NCBI GenBank assembly: GCA_964398215.1
Contig: CAYNNP010000218.1
Span: 1 to 11,426, forward strand
DNA length: 11,426 bases
Source: CAYNNP01 sp964398215
Lineage (GTDB): Bacteria; Planctomycetota; Planctomycetia; Pirellulales; Pirellulaceae
Direction of reading: 5' to 3'
Part shown: piece by piece, positions 6,793-11,426 of the stretch
Position numbering within the stretch: the first letter of the stretch is position 1
Layout: every line of letters begins with the position of its first letter
Notes under the pieces: model-generated
Databases searched by the model: none
Seen by the model: the letters and a program-made list of their open reading frames with translations, nothing else
Told to the model about the DNA's origin: nothing
Translations under genes and position numbers: made by a program

Positions 6793-7869
6793 ATGAATAC
6801 GTTTTGCCGCCAAATCACTGCCGCCTGTGTACTGCTTTTTGTTGGTTGCCAACCGGCGCCGACTAGCCATCCATCGTTTGTTGTTCCCGAAACAACCGTT
6901 CCAATCAAGGATTTGCTGGATCAAACGTTGGAATCAAACCAACGTCACAGAACGCTTTCCAGCGAATTGCATGGAGCGTGGCAGGTGCTGCATGGAATAT
7001 TGGCCTATGGCAAAGAGTTCAAGCTAACGACACCCGAAGGCGAAGTGCCAGCGGTCGAATATTTGTTGCAAGGCAATTACATTCCAGGGTTCCAGCCTCG
7101 CGCAGGGGCCGCGTTTGGCGAACGGCCTGGTTTGAAGGTCTACTTGGAACCGAGAGAAAAGGTGGGCCAAGGACACCGCGATCAATGGCTTGCCGTGCTT
7201 TCGCAGTGCGGTCTATCGGATTCGGCGATCATCCGGTCGGGCGACCACGAATTCACGCTGCGAGACTGGGTCAATCAAATCGAATGGGATACGCCACCCA
7301 CGATTGATGAAGCCGAGTACAGTTGGACTTTGATTGCGTTAGCCGCGCACAACGATACGGATCGGACGTGGCAAGCGAGCGATGGCAATCAATACAATAT
7401 GGAATCGCTGCTGAAAGTCGAATCTAGTCAACAACTGGAATCCAGCGCTTGTGGAGGCACGCATCGGTTGATTGGGATTTCGATGGCGATTGCGAAACGT
7501 CAACAAGAATCCAAGCCGCTGACCGAGAACTGGCAATTGGCTCAGCAAGTCATTGATCAGCAGATCCAACAGGCGAAAGCGAGCCAGAATCCAGACGGCA
7601 GTTACTCGGCCAAGTACATGCATCGTCCAGGTTGGACACGTGACCTTGGCGAATCGCTCGGATCGACAGGCCATGTCCTTGAATTTTTAGCGATTGCATC
7701 GGATGACGAAACCATCGCATCGGAGTGGGTCGAACGAACAGCACGCAAGGTCTGCGAGATATTGAAGCAATGTGAGGATGTTGATCTGGAGTGTGGCTCT
7801 CTCTACCACGCGCTGCATGGCTTGATGGAATACCGATCGCGGCTGGAATCACTGTCCCAACCGAAGTGA
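6793..7869 (+). CDS. Predicted lipoprotein of unknown function
   Basis: A 358-residue protein counted from ATG 6793; an in-frame ATG at 6763 would add 10 residues, and neither has a clear Shine-Dalgarno. The N terminus is a short lipoprotein-type signal with an arginine, a hydrophobic run and LLFVGC, giving lipidated C19 (the F at -3 is not ideal), then a Pro/Ser/Thr linker. It should therefore be membrane-anchored and face the periplasm. The rest is mostly helical by appearance. Notable stretches are SACGGTHRLIGISMAIAK (218-235), SQNPDGSYSAKY (264-275, like the QNPDGS turns of alpha/alpha-toroid or squalene-cyclase-like repeats) and GSLYHALHGLMEYRSR (335-350). These suggest an alpha-toroid fold, but no catalytic motif is recognisable, and I do not assign a function. 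I believe related planctomycete proteins exist under uninformative names. The gene is convergent with the lactonase gene, 26 bases away. Confidence 0.8.
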   Translation: MNTFCRQITAACVLLFVGCQPAPTSHPSFVVPETTVPIKDLLDQTLESNQRHRTLSSELHGAWQVLHGILAYGKEFKLTTPEGEVPAVEYLLQGNYIPGFQPRAGAAFGERPGLKVYLEPREKVGQGHRDQWLAVLSQCGLSDSAIIRSGDHEFTLRDWVNQIEWDTPPTIDEAEYSWTLIALAAHNDTDRTWQASDGNQYNMESLLKVESSQQLESSACGGTHRLIGISMAIAKRQQESKPLTENWQLAQQVIDQQIQQAKASQNPDGSYSAKYMHRPGWTRDLGESLGSTGHVLEFLAIASDDETIASEWVERTARKVCEILKQCEDVDLECGSLYHALHGLMEYRSRLESLSQPK

Positions 7870-7876
7870 CGCTTCC

Positions 7877-7897
7877 AAAAAGATCTCAGCCAAGATC
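7877..7897 (-). terminator. Weak possible terminator of the lactonase gene
   Basis: In minus-strand RNA, GATCT (7897-7893) and AGATC (7886-7882) can pair across a 6-base loop and are followed at once by five T (7881-7877). The stem is only 5 base pairs, is AT-rich and overlaps the stop codon, so activity is doubtful. It lies in the 26-base gap between convergent genes. Confidence 0.25.
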
Positions 7898-8810
7898 AAT
7901 TTGGCGCCAAGCCAGCGATTGGCATCTCGACTCGATAGACGCCGGTTCGGGCTGTGACGTACATGGTTTTGCGCTGCTTGCCGCCGAACGTTACGTTCGC
8001 TGGTTGCTGAGGGAATTTGACCAGCCCGATGGACGCGCCTTGGGGAGAAAATATTTCGACGCCCAGATTCGTTGTGATGTAGATGTTGCCTTTCACATCC
8101 AATGTTATCCCGTCAGCCCCGGTGTCGGATTTGCCTGCCGGTTGAGTAACTTTGCAAAAGGTCTTGGCCTTGGATAGCTTCCCTGGTCCTTCGACTTCAT
8201 AAACCAACATTTCAGCTTGGCGACTGGGGCAAACGTACAATCGTTTTCCGTCTGGCGACAAACCGATCCCGTTCGGTGCGGCGATGTCCCCTGTGACTCG
8301 CGATACTTTTTTATCCGCACTGATGTAGTAGACAGCCTGGACGCCTTGAGGCAGCGGAGTCGGTGCGCGGAACAATGGATCAGTAAAGTAAATGCCGCCG
8401 GATTTGTCGATTACCAAATCGTTGGGCGCGTTGAACCGCTTGCCCTTGTACTCGGCCGCAAGGACTGTTGATTTCTTCGTCGCCGAATCGTACGCAACGA
8501 CTTGGCCATCCATTTGACACACCAGCATTCGTCCATCGGCTGCGATCATGATCCCATTGGCATGCTTGGAATCCTTGGTAAACGCCGAGATCTGGTCAGC
8601 CTTTTGTTGGTGGATCGTTGCGTTGGGGATATCAGTCCAGTACATCACACTGGATTTTGGGTCCCACGCTGGACCTTCGGTAAACGCAAATCCATCTTTC
8701 ACCAACTGGACGCTTCCGGTCGGCTGTATCTTGTCCTGGCTGATCGCAACGCTTGATACGAAAATCAAGCTTACTAGATACAAGAATCGACCGCGTTTTA
8801 AGAATGTCAT
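7896..8810 (-). CDS. Exported SMP-30/gluconolactonase-family protein
   Basis: A 304-residue six-bladed beta-propeller protein of the SMP-30/gluconolactonase/LRE family. These are metal-dependent lactonases that open sugar lactones such as glucono-1,5-lactone. Residues 1-24 form a signal peptide (KRGR, then hydrophobic LYLVSLIFVSSVAIS), so the product is probably periplasmic or secreted. The expected metal and active-site positions are present: E45 in FTEGPAWDP, N130 in NAPNDLVID, N180 in APNGIGLSPDGKRLYV and D233 in GADGITLD. HANGIMIAADGRMLVCQ (83-99) and GGIYFTDPLF (138-147) are also typical. ATG 8810 is supported by GGGAA about 7 bases upstream. The substrate cannot be told from sequence; other hydrolases such as paraoxonase-like enzymes share this fold. 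It sits downstream of acs, with a hairpin between them, so co-transcription is uncertain. Confidence 0.9.
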   Translation of the reverse strand: MTFLKRGRFLYLVSLIFVSSVAISQDKIQPTGSVQLVKDGFAFTEGPAWDPKSSVMYWTDIPNATIHQQKADQISAFTKDSKHANGIMIAADGRMLVCQMDGQVVAYDSATKKSTVLAAEYKGKRFNAPNDLVIDKSGGIYFTDPLFRAPTPLPQGVQAVYYISADKKVSRVTGDIAAPNGIGLSPDGKRLYVCPSRQAEMLVYEVEGPGKLSKAKTFCKVTQPAGKSDTGADGITLDVKGNIYITTNLGVEIFSPQGASIGLVKFPQQPANVTFGGKQRKTMYVTARTGVYRVEMPIAGLAPN

Positions 8811-8877
8811 TTGTTGTTCCCAAAGTTTGCTAAATCTGTCTGTCGAAGCAGCATTCTAAACAAAACAAACGACGCGT

Positions 8878-8911
8878 GCGTCATCGATCAGCTGTGTTTG
8901 GCCGATGACGC
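8878..8911 (-). terminator. Hairpin downstream of acs, likely transcription end
   Basis: GCGTCATCG (8878-8886) and CGATGACGC (8903-8911) are perfect 9-base arms with a 16-base loop, 16 bases past the acs stop. On the minus strand a T-rich stretch (GTTTGTTTTGTTTAG) begins about 8 bases later, further away than in a classical terminator. It probably marks or weakens readthrough from acs into the lactonase gene. Confidence 0.45.
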
Positions 8912-8927
8912 CGAACCTTTCTTGGGG

Positions 8928-10886
8928 TCATTCATCGGTTCGCAATTTGGCCAGCACCGTATAGTCTTCCAAAGTTGATGTATCGCCGGCGACTTCTTTG
9001 CCCGCCGCAACGTCGCGTAACAAGCGGCGCATGATCTTTCCGCTACGAGTCTTGGGGAGCGTTGCGGCAAAACGGATATCATCGGGTTGGGCGAGTGCAC
9101 CGATCTGTTTGCGCACATGCTGGCGAAGCTCCTTGCGCAACTCTTCGTCAGGTTCTCGGTCGCGAACGGTAACAAATGCCGCGATCGCTTGGCCTTTCAA
9201 ATCGTGTGGGCGCCCGACCACAGCCGCTTCGCAAACAGCGTCATGGCTGACCAAGGCACTTTCAACTTCAATGGTACTTAACCGATGCCCTGAAACGTTG
9301 ATCACGTCATCGATTCGCCCCATGATCCAATAGTACCCATCGTCGTCTTGCCGCGCGTTGTCACCCGTCAGATACTTGCCCGGAACGGTCGCCCAATACT
9401 GTTCTACAAAACGCTCGTCGTCTCCCCAAATCCCTCGCAACATACCTGGCCATGGCTGATCAACGCACAGCATGCCGCCACTATTTTGGTCAACAGGCGT
9501 GCCCTCTTCATCCAAGATCACGGGCACGATTCCCGGCAACGGCTTGGTGCACGAACCTGGTTTCGTTGCCGTAATCCCTGGCAGCGGGCTCATCATGATC
9601 CCGCCTGTTTCCGTTTGCCACCACGTATCAACGATCGGGCAACGTTCGCCGCCAATCTTTTCGTGGTACCAAATCCAAGCTTCAGGGTTGATGCCTTCAC
9701 CGACACTGCCCAGCAAACGGAGGCTGGAAAGGTCATGTTTTTCTACGTGCTCGTCACCCCATTTGATAAACGCACGAACAGCCGTTGGCGCGGTATAAAG
9801 AATCGTAACCTTGTACTTTTCGACCAAGTCCCAGAACCGGTCTTCGGCCGGATAGTTTGGCGCTCCTTCAAACATCAAGCACGTGGCGCCCGCTGACAAC
9901 GGTCCATAGACGATGTAGCTGTGTCCGGTGATCCACCCGCAGTCGGCGGTGCACCAATAGATATCATCGTCGCGGTAATCGAACACCCATTCGAACGTCC
10001 GCTTGGCCCACAAATTGTAGCCCGCTGTGGTGTGCCGAATGCCTTTGGGTTTTCCTGTACTGCCAGAGGTGTAAAGAATGAACAAGCTGGCTTCGCTATC
10101 GAGTGGTTCGGCAGGCAAGTCGCCGGATTGTTGATCGACAACATCGTGCCACCAAACATCGCGGCCTTCTGTCCAAGGCACCCCTTCGTTGCCGATACGC
10201 CGGAGCACCAAGCACTTTTGTACCGTCGGCGATTTTTGCAGTGCTTCATCAACCGTCTCTTTCAACGGCAGAACTTTGCCGCGTCGGTGCAAACCGTCTG
10301 CGGTCACAATTAGCTTGGCGCCTGCATCGTTGTTCCGGTCCGCGATTGACTCTGCGCTGAAACCGGCAAAGATCACCGAATGGATCGCACCGATCCTGGC
10401 ACATGCCAGCATGACAATGGCAAGCTCAGGCGTCATCGGCATGTAGACGCTGACCACATCGCCTTGTTGAACGCCAAGTTCTTTGAGAGCTGCGGCACAC
10501 TTGCAGACTTCGACCAAAAGTTCTTTGTAGGTTAGTGTGCGTGTGTCGCCGGGTTCGCCTTCCCAGATGATCGCGAGCTTATCGCCAAGTCCCGCTGCTA
10601 TGTTGCGATCCAGGCAGTTGTAACTCACATTTGTTTTGCCGCCGTCGAACCATTTCACATTGGGAGAATCCCATTCGCAAACCGACGTGAACGGCTCGAA
10701 CCAATGCAAGTGCTCTTCAGCTTCCTTCCGCCAGAATCCGTCCGGATCATTCTTGGCGGCGTCATACATTTCTTGGTACTGAGCTTCGCTAGAGATAACC
10801 GCTTTGGCGGTGAATTCGGCCGAAGGGGGAAAGAGTCGGTCTTCGGTCAACACATGATCAATCTGGCCAGTTTTGGCGTCGCTCAT
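8928..10886 (-). CDS. acs: Acetyl-CoA synthetase
   Basis: A 652-residue cytoplasmic enzyme (EC 6.2.1.1) that makes acetyl-CoA from acetate, ATP and CoA through acetyl-AMP. Length matches the family's usual ~650. In order from ATG 10886: an N-terminal ACS domain with DPDGFWRKEAEEHLHWFEPF (47-66), the phosphate loop YTSGSTGKPKG (272-282), WCTADCGWITGHSYIVYGPL (311-330), acetate-pocket tryptophans in DTWWQTETGG (420-429), YLTGDNARQDDDGYYWIMGR (505-524) and the C-terminal PKTRSGKIMRRLLR with catalytic lysine K617. That lysine is the residue reversibly acetylated by Pat-type enzymes in other bacteria; the surrounding PKTRSGK is intact, so such control is possible. A TTG two codons earlier (10892) is in frame, but ATG is preferred, with GGA about 8-10 bases upstream. 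The gene stands alone between a hairpin (8878-8911) and a 315-base upstream region. Confidence 0.97.
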   Translation of the reverse strand: MSDAKTGQIDHVLTEDRLFPPSAEFTAKAVISSEAQYQEMYDAAKNDPDGFWRKEAEEHLHWFEPFTSVCEWDSPNVKWFDGGKTNVSYNCLDRNIAAGLGDKLAIIWEGEPGDTRTLTYKELLVEVCKCAAALKELGVQQGDVVSVYMPMTPELAIVMLACARIGAIHSVIFAGFSAESIADRNNDAGAKLIVTADGLHRRGKVLPLKETVDEALQKSPTVQKCLVLRRIGNEGVPWTEGRDVWWHDVVDQQSGDLPAEPLDSEASLFILYTSGSTGKPKGIRHTTAGYNLWAKRTFEWVFDYRDDDIYWCTADCGWITGHSYIVYGPLSAGATCLMFEGAPNYPAEDRFWDLVEKYKVTILYTAPTAVRAFIKWGDEHVEKHDLSSLRLLGSVGEGINPEAWIWYHEKIGGERCPIVDTWWQTETGGIMMSPLPGITATKPGSCTKPLPGIVPVILDEEGTPVDQNSGGMLCVDQPWPGMLRGIWGDDERFVEQYWATVPGKYLTGDNARQDDDGYYWIMGRIDDVINVSGHRLSTIEVESALVSHDAVCEAAVVGRPHDLKGQAIAAFVTVRDREPDEELRKELRQHVRKQIGALAQPDDIRFAATLPKTRSGKIMRRLLRDVAAGKEVAGDTSTLEDYTVLAKLRTDE

Positions 10887-11004
10887 TTTCAAATTCCGTA
10901 CGAGTCTGGGAAGAGCGACTAGTTTAGCGTACGCGAACGCTTTTTTGGTGACCGGTAGATCTTGTTTTAAGATAGGTATTCTTTGCGGTCATTGGCCATT
11001 CGCA

Positions 11005-11136
11005 GTAACCCGGCACGTCATTTTTGGCGTTGCGCTTTTGGGGTAGGCCGGACCGAGCAAACGCTGCGATTGCTCGGTCCGGCCTACACTAAAATCGCGA
11101 CTCCAATACAGGTCCCTCGCTCACGCGTCGGGTTAC
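11005..11136. repeat. Nested palindromic element
   Basis: Two inverted repeats lie one inside the other. The outer arms GTAACCCGGCACGT (11005-11018) and ACGCGTCGGGTTAC (11123-11136) match at 12 of 14 positions. The inner arms are perfect over 18 bases (11043-11060 and 11070-11087), with a 9-base loop and a GC-rich core of GTAGGCCGGACCGAGCAA. Neither strand has a T-run after the inner stem, so it is not a classical terminator, and groL already has one. The form suggests a REP/BIME- or MITE-like dispersed element; multiplicity cannot be tested here. Confidence 0.55.
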
Positions 11137-11144
11137 CAAAATCA

Positions 11145-11174
11145 CAAAAAAACGGCCGCTAAAAGCGACCGTTT
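11145..11174 (-). terminator. Rho-independent terminator of groL
   Basis: On the minus strand AACGGTCGCT, loop TTT, AGCGGCCGTT form a 10-base-pair stem with one G-U pair (11151-11173, extendable by one A-T pair at 11150/11174), followed by a T-run down to 11145. It lies 28 bases past the groL stop. This is a textbook intrinsic terminator. Confidence 0.88.
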
Positions 11175-11201
11175 CGTTGAATTGAATCGTATTGATTAGG
11201 A

Positions 11202-11426
11202 TCAATACATGTCGTGATCGCCGCCGGATCCGTGCTTGCCATCTTTAGGCTTTTCGGCGACCAACGCGTCACTCGTTAGCAACAGGGTTGCGACGCTAGC
11301 AGCGTTGCCCAGAGCAGTACGTGTAACCTTGGTTGGATCGATAACGCCAGCGGTTACCAGGTCTTCGTACTTGTCGGTCAACGCGTTGTATCCGCCATTG
11401 CCCTTCATGCCCAAGACTTTTTCGCA
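11202..11426 (-). CDS. groL: Chaperonin GroEL, C-terminal part (cut by window edge)
   Basis: The last 74 residues plus stop of a GroEL (60-kDa chaperonin), the ATP-driven cytoplasmic folding chamber. The 5' part lies beyond the window. The fragment reads CEKVLGMKGNGGYNALTDKY and continues EDLVTAGVIDPTKVTRTALGNAASVATLLLTSDALV, which is the conserved equatorial-domain end of GroEL, including the GVIDP-K-TR-AL-NA motif. The tail is unusual: instead of repeated GGM it ends with EKPKDGKHGSGGDHDMY, charged and histidine-containing, with only a short glycine run. Planctomycetes often carry several groL copies, so this may be a specialised paralogue; no groES is visible because the upstream side is off-window. 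A strong terminator follows, so this gene is the end of its transcript. Confidence 0.95.
   Translation of the reverse strand, partial: CEKVLGMKGNGGYNALTDKYEDLVTAGVIDPTKVTRTALGNAASVATLLLTSDALVAEKPKDGKHGSGGDHDMY

Larger units (their letters stand above)
10887..11201. other. Intergenic region between groL and acs
   Basis: About 315 bases. It holds the groL terminator (11145-11174), a nested palindromic element (11005-11136) and, nearest acs, an AT-richer stretch (about 10920-10985) where the acs promoter probably lies. I could not identify a convincing -35/-10 pair. No gene is evident. Confidence 0.6.

Noticed and set aside
1..11426. CRISPR array, prophage or transposon
   Set aside because: No regularly spaced direct repeats, no integrase or transposase reading frame, and no target-site duplications were seen.

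Overview
The window looks like chromosomal DNA from a planctomycete of the Rhodopirellula/Pirellulaceae type. The basis is the combination of a tetrahydromethanopterin (H4MPT) C1 gene (mch) with an adjacent ATP-grasp gene in a non-methanogen, an N-terminal helix-turn-helix plus C-terminal receiver-like regulator, an AIM24-family protein with an N-terminal zinc ribbon, loosely packed genes and base composition near balance. This assignment is inference from gene content; there is no rRNA or other taxonomic marker in the window.

Layout, from low to high coordinates. (1) 49-3624, minus strand: an operon transcribed mch -> ATP-grasp ligase -> OleC-like AMP-binding synthetase, with a 20-base overlap at the first junction and a 4-base ATGA overlap at the second. 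(2) 3706-3753: a strong stem-loop terminator separating this operon from the gene upstream of it. (3) 3811-4383, minus: a small DNA-binding regulator with a degenerate receiver domain. A perfect 9+9 base dyad lies in its leader. (4) 4384-5375: about 1 kb with no convincing gene. (5) 5376-6440, minus: zinc-ribbon/AIM24 protein. It is divergent from (6) 6793-7869, plus: a predicted lipoprotein of unknown function. (7) 7896-8810, minus: exported SMP-30/gluconolactonase-like protein, convergent with the lipoprotein gene. (8) 8928-10886, minus: acetyl-CoA synthetase (acs). (9) 10887-11201: intergenic region with a nested palindromic element and the groL terminator. (10) 11202-11426, minus: the C-terminal 74 codons of a GroEL chaperonin, cut by the window edge.

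Functional picture: acs, groL, AIM24 and the lactonase are probably independent units, with hairpins or large gaps between them. The unit most worth attention is the mch operon. Mch is the cyclohydrolase of the H4MPT formaldehyde-oxidation route, and RimK-like ATP-grasp genes beside mch are associated with making or modifying the pterin cofactor. The third, tightly coupled gene resembles OleC, the beta-lactone synthetase of bacterial long-chain olefin synthesis, yet no oleA, oleB or oleD is visible. Either the operon mixes unrelated functions, or this OleC-like enzyme has another role tied to C1 or cofactor metabolism. No CRISPR array, tRNA, rRNA, transposase or phage gene was seen.
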